Assembly (NCBI RefSeq): GCF_000425285.1
Contig: NZ_AUDD01000013.1
Coordinates: 1-64,000, forward strand
DNA length: 64,000 nucleotides
DNA from: Acidipropionibacterium jensenii DSM 20535
Lineage (GTDB): Bacteria > Actinomycetota > Actinomycetes > Propionibacteriales > Propionibacteriaceae
Direction of reading: 5' to 3'
The notes below the pieces were generated by a model. The model made no database searches. It saw only the letters and a program-made list of their open reading frames with translations, and was not told the DNA's origin. The translations under genes and the position numbers were made by a program. Positions 1 to 9,300 of the stretch are shown piece after piece (the first letter of the stretch is position 1; each line of letters opens with the position of its first letter).

Positions 1-131
1 GACTCTATACAAGCCCTATCCTGCCAAGTCAGGAGCACTTTCGCCTACCCGGCGACCACACCTCCGGCACTCACCGATGAAACGCCGAGGTTAACAGGGG
101 CGAGGCGATCCGGCCTCTGCCCGGGATTCTC

Positions 132-938
132 ATGTCCACCCGGGTTCAGTCCGACCCGGATGCCTGGATCTACGCGAACTCGTTGTGGCGGCCCTCCTCG
201 GTGATCACCGGTCGCGCAGCCCTGCGCCTCCATGGGTTGCCCGGCTTGGCGGTGCCCGCCGTGGACGTGCTGCTGCCCTACAGCTTCCCGGACCGGGGCC
301 TTCTTCGCTTCCACTGCTCCCCGCCGCCGGGCTCACTGATCCATCACGTTCAGGGTGGACTTGTCAGTACTCCTGCGGCGGCCGCGCTGTTTCTCGGCAT
401 CCGCGAGGACTGGGACCCGATCTGCGCTGCCCTGTTCAAGGGCATCACTCGCCCCGAGGACATCCAGGCCGCGCGCGACTTCCTGATCCGGCACCGCGGA
501 GGTCCGGAGATGGATCGGACTCTCCGCTACATCAGTCAGATGCCCTGGTCGGTGCCTGAGCTCGAGCTGCACGAGCTTCTGCGCCAAGTCGGAATCACCG
601 GCTGGCGGGGAAACATGCCTGTACTCCTGCACCCGACCGAGAATGGTCAGGCGCGCGCCCGGCGGTGTCATCCCGATGCCGGCTTCGAGGCCGAGAAGCT
701 GGCGGTGGAGGTCAACAGCGAGCAGTACCACAGCGACTCGGAGTCATTCACCGCGAACACCCTGCGCGCCCGATGGTTCGCGGCTGAGGGCTGGACCCAG
801 ATGCCGGTGACTCCGAACCAGCTGAGGAGCCGGCCCAATGACTTCCTCGCCGATCTGTGTTCCCGCCTGCACAGAAGACACCGGCCGCCGGGCATTCCGC
901 GGGTCCGGTACCGGCCGAGGCCGCCTTTCTGGTTCTGA
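132..938 (+). pseudogene. AbiEi/DUF559-like protein, N-terminus lost
   Basis: The 268-residue reading frame resembles actinobacterial proteins that join an AbiEi-antitoxin-like region (SSVITGRAALRLHGLPG near residues 22-38) to a C-terminal DUF559/Vsr-type PD-(D/E)XK-like fold (AEKLAVEVNSEQYHSDSE near residues 187-204, then a WFAAEGWTQM strand). These families usually start with a short helix-turn-helix followed by a segment like RRGE..R.LPGV. Here RGEAIRPLPGIL is encoded in frame directly upstream of the ATG, but a TGA at 78-80 closes the frame and there is no start codon between. A frameshift just upstream is therefore likely, with the ATG at 132 only an internal methionine. No toxin partner is adjacent. 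Function is unknown; the homology call rests on reading the motifs only. Confidence 0.5.
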
Positions 939-950
939 TGGCCGCCGACC

Positions 951-1029
951 GGTGAACATTTCACTCGCGGAACTGGTGGAATCCGCGCCCGGGGCCGCGG
1001 TCACCGGGCTAGGCGAGTGATGTGTTCGC
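951..1029. repeat. Hairpin repeat element, copy 1
   Basis: About 79 bp whose ends form an imperfect inverted repeat: GGTGAACATTTCACTCGCGG on the left and a GGCGAGTGATGTGTTC-type end on the right. It is the first of several copies of the same element in the window and is non-coding. Confidence 0.7.
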
Positions 1030-1105
1030 CGAGCTCCAGTTTCGGGTTCCGACGAGGGAAGAGAGCCAGGTGAAGAGTCATGGGGAACCTGATGAGCCCC
1101 GACCA

Positions 1106-1260
1106 GCGCTTGCTTCGGGTATCGCTGAAGTGTCGACATGGGGGAGCAGGGGGCCGCCGCGGGGCTGATGGGTGCTGTCGGGTGCATCTTTCACTCGCGG
1201 AACTGGTGAGATCCGCTCCCGGGGTCGCGTTCTCCGGGTTCGGCGAGTGATGTGTTCACC
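1106..1260. repeat. 155-bp direct repeat, unit 1 (includes hairpin copy 2 at 1181-1260)
   Basis: This block recurs at 1276-1430 with only scattered substitutions, 170 bp away. It joins a GCGCTTGCTTCGGGTATCG-led segment of about 75 bp to a second copy of the hairpin element, whose right end is GGCGAGTGATGTGTTCACC. It is a recent local duplication. Confidence 0.75.
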
Positions 1261-1275
1261 GACAAGGAGAGTTCG

Positions 1276-1430
1276 GCGCTTGCTTCGGGTATCGGTGAAG
1301 TGTCGACATGGGGGAGCAGGGGGCCGCCGCGGGGCTGATGGGTGCCATCGGGTGAACATTTCACTCGCGGAACTGGAGGAATCCGCTTCAGGGGTCACTA
1401 TCACCGGGTTTGGCGAGTGATGTGTTCACC
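1276..1430. repeat. 155-bp direct repeat, unit 2 (includes hairpin copy 3 at 1351-1430)
   Basis: Second unit of the duplication. The hairpin copy at 1351-1430 has the best-preserved ends, GGTGAACATTTCACTCGC against GCGAGTGATGTGTTCACC. I see no gene between 939 and 1616. Confidence 0.75.
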
Positions 1431-1553
1431 GGGTTTCCGTCTCGGGTTCGAGGGGAACCCCAGGTACTGAGTCGTGGGGAACCTGGTGGGGCCGCTGTGC
1501 GGTCGATGTGCGGCGGTGGAGAGTCGGCAGGGTGCCCGGGGAGAGCGCGCTGT

Positions 1554-1627
1554 CACTCAGCGGCGAGTAGGTGGAGTCGCGCCCTCACTCAGCGGCGAGT
1601 AGGTGGAGTCGCGCCCTCACTCAGCGG
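1554..1627. repeat. 32-bp tandem repeat, about 2.3 units
   Basis: Units begin at 1554, 1586 and 1618 with CACTCAGCGGCGAGTAGG. The first two are identical and the third is partial. The array runs into the 3' end of the permease gene, whose stop codon (1617-1619) lies across the second/third unit junction. Confidence 0.8.
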
Positions 1628-3077
1628 GGGAGTGCTTCGCCCGGCGCTCCCGGCTCACCAGCACGATGGCTCCGGCGATCAACCAGAGCCCACCGACGAC
1701 AAGGGCCGGGTGTGCGGCCTGGCTCAGCACGATGAGGATCACCGCACCACCCACCACGGGAATCACGGTGTGGCGGACTCGCTGCTCGGTGCGCCGACCC
1801 CGGACGTAGTAGCCGATCACCGTGGCGTGGAGGAAGAGGAAGCCGACCATCGCCCCCACCGTGACCATCGAGGAGAGCAGTCCCAGACCATCGGCCCGCA
1901 CGGCCGAGGCGACCGCGATCACCAGGGTCGCCGCCCCCGAGACGAGCACCGCATTGCGCGGGGTGCCGGTGCGGGGGTCGACCCTGGAGAGCCCCTTCGG
2001 GAGGCTTCCCGCCCGCGCCATCCCGTACATCAGGCGGCTCACCGCAGCCTGGGCCACCATCGCCGAGAACACCGGCCCGATGGTCTTGACAAGGGTCACG
2101 GCGGTTCCCATCCAGGTGCCGATCTGGGAGTCCAGCATCTGGTAGAAGGCGGTGCCCTGGTCGTCGGGATGGGCGGCCAGATACTCCGGGGTCCGAGGCG
2201 ACAGCAGGGCGCCCAGATAGGTCTGGATGACGAACAGCGCCCCCGCCAGGGTCAGGCAGAACATCAGCGCACGGGCCACCCCGCGGCTGGAACCGGTGGT
2301 CTCCTCGGCGAAGCCGGCGATGGCATCGAATCCCAGGAAGGACAGCACCGCCACCGACACGGCGCCCAGTACCCCGGCCAGGTGGAATCCACCCGATCCG
2401 ACCAGCGGGGAGAGCCAACCGCGCTGGGGCCCGTGCGTGACCAGCACCACCACGGCGGCCACCACGAAGACCGCCAGCAGGGCGATCTCCACCGCCAGGA
2501 TGACGAAACTCACGGTGGCCGTCGTCCTCACCCCGGCCAGATTCAGCAGGGTCATCAGGAGGATCCCGCAGCCGGTGAACACCCACACCGGCACCGCGCC
2601 GAAGAGCTGGTGGGCGGCGATCCCCAGGATCAAAGACATCAGCGCCGGCATGAACAGGTAGTCCAGGCCGAGCATCCAGCCGGCGATGAACCCCGGTCGG
2701 CGCCCGAGTCCGGCACTGGCATAGGCGAAGACCGATCCCGCCTGGGGAACCGCCTGCGACATCCGCGCATAGGACCACGCGGTGAACGCCACCGCCACCG
2801 TCGCGAGCAGATAGGCCAGCGCGATGGCGCCATGGCTCCGGGCGTCCAGGACGCCGAAGGTGCCCATCGTGGAGGTCGGTCCGATGAACAGCAGACCGTA
2901 GACGACGAGGTCGCGCAGGCTTAGGCTCCGGTGCAGACCGGGGGCCGCACCCTCCACCCGGCCCGAACGAGCCTCCGCGGAGCGCTCACCATCGACAGGG
3001 CGGGACGCCGGGTCCATCCGACCCGCGGACCGACCCTCGGCTCCCCGGTCGTGGCTCGAGTTGTTGTCTGGCAGCAT
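1617..3077 (-). CDS. APC-family amino acid permease
   Basis: A 486-residue integral membrane protein of the amino acid/polyamine/organocation superfamily, predicted to take up an amino acid with protons at the plasma membrane. A hydrophilic N-terminus of roughly 50 residues precedes about twelve hydrophobic segments. Family-like motifs are GPTSTMGTFGVLD in TM1, SFLGFDAIAGFAEET in TM6 and SRLMYGMARAGSLP after TM8. The start is the ATG at 3077, which shares its A with the TGA stop of the upstream glycosylase gene (TGATG), so the two are probably translationally coupled. Longer starts would lie inside the upstream gene. The substrate cannot be read from sequence. A 32-bp repeat overlaps the 3' end. 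Confidence 0.85.
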   Translation of the reverse strand: MLPDNNSSHDRGAEGRSAGRMDPASRPVDGERSAEARSGRVEGAAPGLHRSLSLRDLVVYGLLFIGPTSTMGTFGVLDARSHGAIALAYLLATVAVAFTAWSYARMSQAVPQAGSVFAYASAGLGRRPGFIAGWMLGLDYLFMPALMSLILGIAAHQLFGAVPVWVFTGCGILLMTLLNLAGVRTTATVSFVILAVEIALLAVFVVAAVVVLVTHGPQRGWLSPLVGSGGFHLAGVLGAVSVAVLSFLGFDAIAGFAEETTGSSRGVARALMFCLTLAGALFVIQTYLGALLSPRTPEYLAAHPDDQGTAFYQMLDSQIGTWMGTAVTLVKTIGPVFSAMVAQAAVSRLMYGMARAGSLPKGLSRVDPRTGTPRNAVLVSGAATLVIAVASAVRADGLGLLSSMVTVGAMVGFLFLHATVIGYYVRGRRTEQRVRHTVIPVVGGAVILIVLSQAAHPALVVGGLWLIAGAIVLVSRERRAKHSPAE

Positions 3078-3778
3078 CAGGACCGTTCCTCCAGTGCCAC
3101 CCGACACCCGGCCAGCGGGCCCTCGGCCCACGCGGCATCACTGGTGCAGTGGCGTTTTCCGTAGTCGTCGATGAGTCCGTGGAACTCCTGCCAGCCGGCA
3201 AGATCCAGGCTCATCCGAGTGGTGACCAGCCGGGCGACGGCGTCATAGCTGCGCGGCAGCGCGACGCCGAGTCGCCCCAGCAGGCGTCGTGCGTAGGCAT
3301 CGGCGACGAAGACGCCGCGACCCAGCAGGTAGAGCATGAGGACGTCGGCGGTCTCGGGGCCGATCCCGCGAAGGGACCGCAGCTCGGCGCGCAGCCTCTC
3401 GGTCGGCACCTCCGGACGCACCGGGGCGGTGGTCAGCAGCTCGCTGGTCGGGACCGGGGAGCCGTCCCGCAGGAGGTCGACGTCGACGGCGTCGACCCAC
3501 CACCGGCACAGCTCGCGCAGTGCCCTCTCCTTGCCGGTCTGGAATCCGCTGGAGCGGATCAGCGCGGTGAGTTCGGGGGTCGTGGTGGCCAGCAGCGCGG
3601 CGGGGGAGCGGACTCCGGCGCCGCGGATCGCCTCCAGTGATCCCTCGACATTGCGCCAGTTGGTGTTCTGCACCAGGACGCAGCCGAGAAGAATCTCGAA
3701 AGGGGACTGGACCGTCCACCATGTGGTGCGGGGCCCGAGGTGGTCACGAAGGGCCGCGGGCAGGTCGGCAAGCCTCAT
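3077..3778 (-). CDS. Endonuclease III-related DNA glycosylase
   Basis: A 233-residue HhH-GPD protein of the base-excision repair superfamily. The helix-hairpin-helix reads LRGIGPETADVLMLY and is followed by GVFVADAYARRLLGRLG, which carries the expected catalytic Asp. In E. coli Nth the HhH has KTAN with the lyase Lys; here it is ETAD, so a monofunctional glycosylase of the MagIII type is likelier than a bifunctional AP lyase. The C-terminal Fe-S motif is degenerate: HC and GC remain but the two middle cysteines are missing. The ATG at 3778 is preferred because GGACGGGAG precedes it; an ATG at 3841 has no clear ribosome site. It overlaps the downstream permease by one base. Confidence 0.75.
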   Translation of the reverse strand: MRLADLPAALRDHLGPRTTWWTVQSPFEILLGCVLVQNTNWRNVEGSLEAIRGAGVRSPAALLATTTPELTALIRSSGFQTGKERALRELCRWWVDAVDVDLLRDGSPVPTSELLTTAPVRPEVPTERLRAELRSLRGIGPETADVLMLYLLGRGVFVADAYARRLLGRLGVALPRSYDAVARLVTTRMSLDLAGWQEFHGLIDDYGKRHCTSDAAWAEGPLAGCRVALEERS

Positions 3779-4080
3779 GGTCTCCCGTCCTGCCTCCGCT
3801 GCGGGCTGCAGCGACGCTGAAATCAAGGTGTTCCCGTCCAAGCCTCGGGCCTATCGCCGAATCGCGCGGTCTTGGAGAGCTCCCCGGAGCATTGCCCTGT
3901 AATGTGCCCGGGAGGCGACCACGTGCAGCGCAAGGGTAGTGCACGGCCGCGTGGCGAGGTCGATGCTGGTCGCGCAGTGCATGGACGTGGGGACGTGGAG
4001 AGCGGGTGCCAGCCCACGCCGTGAGAGGTAATCGGAACTCTCGGTTCACCGCTGATTCAGAACATGTCTCTGGCGGTCGG

Positions 4081-4086
4081 TAGTAT
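4081..4086 (+). promoter_or_regulatory. -10 box TAGTAT, leaderless arrangement
   Basis: TAGTAT ends 6 nt before the ATG at 4093, which places the expected transcription start at or next to the start codon. Confidence 0.55.
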
Positions 4087-4092
4087 TCGGCC

Positions 4093-4995
4093 ATGTCTCA
4101 CAGCCATGAAATCGAAGATTCTGCGCTGACCTTCTCTCGGATCCTGAACACCGCCGCGAGATTGCCCGGGGTAAGGATCGATCGTGCCAGGTATCTGCGG
4201 TCATCCCTGAGAAGGTACTGCACCGAGGACCAGATTGAGCAGGCGATTTCCGAGAGTTCGGCAGTTGCCGGTGTTCCTCCCAAAGTTGTCAAGGCGATGG
4301 CGAAGACGTCGATCACCTATGAGACCACCAAGGTCACGGGGCTCTCTGCCGCCGCGGGTATCCCAGGCGGCTTTGCGCTGCTCGGTACCGTCCCCGCTGA
4401 CCTGGCACAGTACACGAGTCACATGCTTCGCATCGCCCAGAAGCTTGCCTACATCTACAGTTGGCCCGATCTCTTCGCGGTTGGCGATGGCGATATGGAC
4501 GAAGCCACCGAGGGGATTCTCACTCTGTTCATCGGGGTGATGGTCGGCGTGCAGATGGCGCAGGGTGGTGTGAACAAAGTTGCCTCCATGATGGCCGCGC
4601 AGGTGCTGAAGAAGCTTCCGGAGAAGGCCCTCACCAAAGGGGCGGTCTATCCGATAGTGAAAAGTGTCGCCAAGGTCCTCGGGGTCCAGATGACTAAGAA
4701 AGTGTTTGCCAGTGGCGTTGCGAAGGCCATCCCCGTCGCGGGAGCCGTGCTCTCGGGAGGTTTGACGCTTGGTACCTTCCTGCCGATGTCCAAGAGGCTG
4801 CAGAAGCATCTCGCCGGTCCGGGCCCGACCAAGCCAGGATCTCACCATGAGACGGTCGCGGAGGACGAGGACTTGGACGTCGTCGACGCGGAGCTGGTTT
4901 ATGTGAGCGACGCGGACGAGCTCGCCGAACATGAGGCCAGCGCGTCGTCCCCGGTTGAGACCGGCCACACGGCAGGTCAAGTGGACGCATCCTAG
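4093..4995 (+). CDS. EcsC-like membrane-associated protein
   Basis: A 300-residue protein with no firm functional assignment. The middle (about residues 85-215) resembles the EcsC family, with GGFALLGTVPADLAQYTSH followed by an IAQKLAYIY helix and two hydrophobic stretches (GILTLFIGVMVGVQMAQGG, and VAKAIPVAGAVLSGGLTLG near 210-230). The last 60 residues are strongly acidic and low in complexity. The gene stands alone, with TAGTAT 6 nt upstream of the ATG and no Shine-Dalgarno, so the message is probably leaderless. Its codon use is less GC-biased than the dnaX region. EcsC proteins are poorly characterised; no enzymatic role is proposed. Confidence 0.6.
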   Translation: MSHSHEIEDSALTFSRILNTAARLPGVRIDRARYLRSSLRRYCTEDQIEQAISESSAVAGVPPKVVKAMAKTSITYETTKVTGLSAAAGIPGGFALLGTVPADLAQYTSHMLRIAQKLAYIYSWPDLFAVGDGDMDEATEGILTLFIGVMVGVQMAQGGVNKVASMMAAQVLKKLPEKALTKGAVYPIVKSVAKVLGVQMTKKVFASGVAKAIPVAGAVLSGGLTLGTFLPMSKRLQKHLAGPGPTKPGSHHETVAEDEDLDVVDAELVYVSDADELAEHEASASSPVETGHTAGQVDAS

Positions 4996-5101
4996 GCCGA
5001 CGAGCGGCCAAGCAATGCCTTCCGCGCGCTTCGTCGCCGCATCTGGCAGAAGGGTACAAACCGTGGTGGTGACTCCCGCCTGACGAGGGCAAGAACAACA
5101 G

Positions 5102-5189
5102 TGGCGGAGGATACGAGATTCGAACTCGTGAGGGCGTGAACCCAACCCGCTTTCCAAGCGAGCGCCATAGGCCTCTAGGCGAATCCTCC
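5102..5189 (-). tRNA. tRNA-Ser (GGA)
   Basis: On the minus strand GGAGGAT at the 5' end pairs with ATCCTCC, followed by discriminator G and an encoded CCA. The anticodon loop reads TTGGAAA, giving GGA. The long variable arm and GTTCGAATC T-loop fit a class II serine tRNA of 88 nt. Confidence 0.93.
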
Positions 5190-5226
5190 GCGGAAGACGG
5201 TACCGGCTATCCGGTCTGGCGCCAAA

Positions 5227-5589
5227 TCACCTGTTCTCGCGGCCCCGCAGCGCCTCGATGTCCCGGCGGTCCTTCTTGGTCGGTCGCCCGGCCCCGCGGT
5301 CGCGTCGGGCCACCGGTGCCGACAGGTACTCCGGGCGGGGCAGTGAGAGGTCCCGGTAGGCCTTCACCGCCAGTGGTGCGCCGACCCGCCGGGAGATCGG
5401 GTCGACCACCTCGAGGACCCGGTCCCAACCCGGGGTGTGGATGGTCACCCGGTCCCCGGGCTTGACGGTCTTGGCCGGCTTGACCGGGTCGTCATTGAGC
5501 CGGATGTGGCCGCCCTTGACCGCCGTGGTGGCCATCGACCGCGTCTTGAAGGCCCGCACCGACCACAGCCACACGTCAATCCTGGTCAT
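5227..5589 (-). CDS. S4-domain RNA-binding protein (Hsp15/HslR-like)
   Basis: A 120-residue basic protein. The S4 domain fills the N-terminal half: MTRIDVWLWSVRAFKTRS, then TAVKGGHIRLND and KPGDRVTIH, as in heat-shock protein 15, which binds 50S subunits carrying stalled nascent chains. The C-terminus is rich in Arg and Asp with GRPTKKDRRDIE, typical of this family in actinobacteria. GAGGAGG lies about 5 nt before the ATG. It is transcribed away from the SRP RNA gene and toward tRNA-Ser. Confidence 0.85.
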   Translation of the reverse strand: MTRIDVWLWSVRAFKTRSMATTAVKGGHIRLNDDPVKPAKTVKPGDRVTIHTPGWDRVLEVVDPISRRVGAPLAVKAYRDLSLPRPEYLSAPVARRDRGAGRPTKKDRRDIEALRGRENR

Positions 5590-5680
5590 GGCGCCTCCTC
5601 ACGCTGGGATGCCGCCGATTCTGCCACTCGGTGCCCTCGCCACGAGGGGTCGGGACGACGCAGCCGGTGCGCTCCCGGAG

Positions 5681-5709
5681 TTGGCCGGCCGGACGGCGTC
5701 CCCTACACT
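5681..5709 (+). promoter_or_regulatory. Promoter of the SRP RNA gene
   Basis: TTGGCC at 5681-5686 and TACACT at 5704-5709 are separated by 17 bp and lie 7 bp before the apparent 5' end of the RNA. Confidence 0.6.
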
Positions 5710-5716
5710 GGCTTCA

Positions 5717-5804
5717 GGTTCCCCGTGCGGCGGCACCTGACCGAACTCCCCCAGGACCGAGAGGTAGCAAGGGTAGGTTGGCTCTACCGGGTGCGCGGGG
5801 AGCC
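5717..5804 (+). ncRNA. ffs: SRP RNA, small bacterial type (4.5S)
   Basis: The conserved apical domain is readable: CCCCCAGGACC, a GAGA tetraloop, then GGTAGCAAGGGTAG. The 5' GGTTCCCCGTGCG pairs with 3' TGCGCGGGGAGCC to close the long hairpin, and a T-run (5807-5811) follows. Position just upstream of dnaX is common in actinobacteria. The RNA scaffolds Ffh for membrane targeting of nascent proteins. Confidence 0.9.
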
Positions 5805-5910
5805 CCTTTTTGTTGTCCGGGCTCAGCCGGCCGGGTCAGGTGACCCGGGTCGGCCTGCCGCGAGGGATCGTCGCCCGCGGGTCCGGGCAGGCCAGATTTC
5901 AGGAGGTCTG

Positions 5911-6264
5911 ATGCCGGAAGCCCGCATCATCACCACGAACCGTGCCGGAATCATCTGGAGTGGCATCACCTGGTGCAGTCTGCTGCTGGTGATCCCCGCG
6001 GGGATTGCCGGAATGATGATGCAGACCCTGCTGCCGGCCAACCTCGGATACCCCCAGATCGACGCCACAGGGGTGCCGCGTTGGCTCTCGCTGACCGTTC
6101 TGGCCACCGAGATCGCCGTCTTCGCGGTCCCCGCGATCGTGTGCACCCTGTGCAACCGCAAGGCCACCCGAATGGGTCATCCCGTCAACGGCGCCGTCGC
6201 CGCAGGCTGGGGGGTCTTCGGCCTGGTCGCGGTGATCGGCGTCCTGCTCTGGTTCTTCGGCTGA
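5911..6264 (+). CDS. Small membrane protein, unknown function
   Basis: A 117-residue protein with three hydrophobic segments: GIIWSGITWCSLLLVIPAG near the N-terminus, LTVLATEIAVFAVPAIVC in the middle and GWGVFGLVAVIGVLLWFFG at the end. The start is set by AGGAGGTCTG immediately before the ATG. It lies between ffs and dnaX, on the same strand. I recognise no family. Confidence 0.7.
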   Translation: MPEARIITTNRAGIIWSGITWCSLLLVIPAGIAGMMMQTLLPANLGYPQIDATGVPRWLSLTVLATEIAVFAVPAIVCTLCNRKATRMGHPVNGAVAAGWGVFGLVAVIGVLLWFFG

Positions 6265-6306
6265 GCGCATCGGCGACGCCGTCACGAAGTTGTCGGTGCC
6301 GTCAAC

Positions 6307-6312
6307 TAGGGT
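6307..6312 (+). promoter_or_regulatory. -10 box TAGGGT upstream of dnaX
   Basis: TAGGGT is followed by 7 nt and then the GTG at 6320, suggesting leaderless transcription and supporting that start. Confidence 0.5.
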
Positions 6313-6319
6313 TCGGTGC

Positions 6320-9300
6320 GTGGATGAGGACTACGACCCGATGGCCGGCGACCCGGAATCGGACGAAGGTGACGACGCCTTCGTCCAGGACGGTCCTGAC
6401 CTCTTCGGGGAGCAGCCCGCGCCGAGCGCCGAGGACGCCGGGGACGATCCGAGAGATGAGGACGCCCTCGAGGAGCCCACGCCGGCCGATGACGTCGATG
6501 AGGCCGACGACGGCGGGGAGCGGTCCGACGACGACCAGGAGGGCGGTCTGCTGACCGGCCCGGAGACCCCCGAGGAGCCCGACGGGCTGGAGTCCGAGGA
6601 GGACCAGGAGGTTCCCTCAGCCCCGGTGGCGGTCGAGCAGATCGAGGCGGCGGTCGATCTCACCCAGAAGGATCCGGGCGAGCCCCCGCTGGCCCTCTAC
6701 CGGCGGTACCGTCCCGAGACCTTCGACGAGGTGATCGGCCAGGAGCACGTCACCGAGCCGCTCAAGCGGGCGATCATCAACAACCGGGTCAACCACGCCT
6801 ACCTGTTCTCCGGCCCCCGCGGTTGCGGCAAGACCACCAGTGCGCGGATCCTCGCCCGGGCCCTCAACTGCGAGAAGGGCCCGACCCCGAACCCCTGCGG
6901 CGTCTGCCAGTCCTGCCGCGATCTGGCCCGGGGCGGCCCCGGCTCGATCGACGTCATCGAGATCGACGCGGCCTCCCACGGCGGCGTCGACGACGCCCGC
7001 GACCTGCGCGAACGGGCCTTCTTCGCCCCGGTCGCCTCGCGGTACAAGATCTACATCATCGACGAGGCCCACATGGTCACCACGCAGGGCTTCAACGCCC
7101 TGCTGAAGCTTGTCGAGGAGCCCCCGCCGCACGTCAAGTTCATCTTCGCGACAACCGAGCCCGAGAAGGTCATCGGCACCATCCGGTCGCGGACCCACCA
7201 CTACCCCTTCCGGCTCGTGCCCCCGAAGATCCTCATCGGATACCTCGAGACGATCTGCGCCAAGGAGGGCATCCACGTCGACCGCGCCGTGCTGCCGCTG
7301 GTGGTGCGGGCCGGAGGCGGATCGGTGCGCGACTCGCTGTCGGTGCTCGATCAGCTGCTGGGTGGCGCCGAGCCCGAGGGGGTCACCTATCAGCGGGCGG
7401 CGGCCCTGCTCGGATACACCCCCGACGCCCTGCTCGACGAGATCGTCGACGCCTTCGCCGCCGGGGACTCCCACGAGGTCTTCGCCACCATCGACAAGGT
7501 GATCGAGATCGGCCAGGACCCGCGGCGGTTCACCGAGGATCTGCTGCGCCGGATCCGGGACCTGGTGATCCTCTCGGCGGTGCCCGACGCGTGCAGCACC
7601 GGGCTCATCGACGCCTCCCCGGAGCAGGCCACCCGGCTGAGTCATCAGGCCGCCGGAATGGGTGCCGGGGAGCTCACCCGGGCCGCCGAGGTGCTGGCCA
7701 CCGGACTCACCCAGATGAGGGGGACGACGGCCCCGCGGCTGCACCTGGAGTTGATGTGCGCGCGGGTGCTGCTGCCGGCCTCCGACGCCGGGGAACGCGG
7801 CTACAACGCTCGCCTCGAGCGCCTGGAGCGTCGTGTCGGGATCGCCGAACTGGTGGCCCCCGACCCCTCCGGTGAGGTGCCGGAGTCTGTCCCGTCCCGG
7901 CCAGAGGTCTCCGGGTCTGTTCCCGAGTACTCCCAGTCTGGTTCCGGACAGTCCGGGTCCGGACGCTCCGAGGTGGCCCCCGACCACACCCGACAGGGCG
8001 CTCCGGTCGCCCCGGCGCAGACTGCTCCCCAGGACGCGCCCTCCGGGCCGCCGGCTCAGGAGATGGCGCCGCACATGCCACCCCAGGGCCCAGATGCGGT
8101 GCAGGCCGGACAACAGCCCGCGCAGACCCCACAGCCGCGCACCCAGCAGCGCCCGGGTGCCGCGGGTCGGCGTCGTCCCCGGCCCAGCGAGCGCAACTAC
8201 TCCTCGGCCGGCGGGTCGCAGCCGCCGTCGCAGCGACCCTCGAGCGCGGCGCCCGGCGGTCCACAGGTTCCGGCCGGTGGCGCCGAGCCGCCCGTGGAGC
8301 CCGGTGCGTCGTCGACGGGTGCCGGCCGGTTCGGATCGGCTCAGGGCTCCCCGGCGCAGGGGGGTCAGCAGGGACCGTCAGGACAGCAGGGGACTTCGAG
8401 GCAGCAGGGGCCTTCAGGGCCGCAGGGAGCGGGCGATTCTGGTCCCGGACGGTCAGGGTCCGGTCAGTCGGATCCGGCCCGGGTCGACATATCGATGGTG
8501 CGACGCGAGTGGCCCAGGGTGCTCGAGGTTGTGAAGTCGCGCGGCCGGATGATCTGGATGGTGCTGTCCCAGTACGCCCAGGTGCTCGAGGTGCACGGCC
8601 GCGAGGTGACCATCGGGTTCGCCAACCCGGGGGCGCGCGACATGTTCGTCTCGGGTCCGCACGCTCAGGTCATCCACGACGCCGTGATGGAGGTGCTGGG
8701 TGCCGATCTGAGTGTCGTCCCGGTGCTCACCGACGCCCCCTCGGGCCCGGTCGGCTCGCAGCAGCCGAACCAGGATCCTGGATACTCACCGGGCCGCGAA
8801 CCCTCCCAGGATCGGCCACCGGACCCTACTGAGCCCGGTCGGGACGGGGCGGTCCGGCCGGGCGGGGATGAGCCCGACGGTCGACGCCGGCCCGATGGAC
8901 CTGCCGGGTTCGATGGACCTGGCCAGGTCGATGAGGTTACCCAGTCCGGGTACGCCGCCGGGTCCGGCGACGTCCCGCCGGCCGCTGGACAGCCGGACCG
9001 ATCGGTCCGCTCCGACGGTGGTGCCCCGGTCGAGGGTGCCGACGGTCCCGGGGTCACCGCGCGAGGCGGTGACGTGCGGTCCGGCGGCGTCCAGAACGAT
9101 GCCGAGTCCGGCAGTGTCCAGAACGATGCCGAGTCCGGCAGTGTCCAGAACGATGCCCGGCCCGACGGCGTCTCAGAGGCGGCGGTGGCGATGACCCACC
9201 GCTGGTCGGAACGCGCCAAGGAGAGCATTCGCGCCACCTCGCGACCGGCCGCCGAGCCCGAGCCCGAGGACGAGGAGGTTCCTCCCGAGGACTGGGACTC

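Noticed and set aside
1554-1627. CRISPR-like array
   Set aside because: Units are directly adjacent 32-bp tandem repeats without variable spacers, and no cas genes are nearby.
1410-2924. Long open frame on the plus strand opposite the amino-acid permease
   Set aside because: It is His/Gly/Arg-rich low-complexity sequence, exactly antisense to a convincing transporter; long antisense frames are expected in GC-rich DNA.
6617-8113. Minus-strand frame opposite dnaX
   Set aside because: Shadow of the DnaX codons with no motif, signal or ribosome site.
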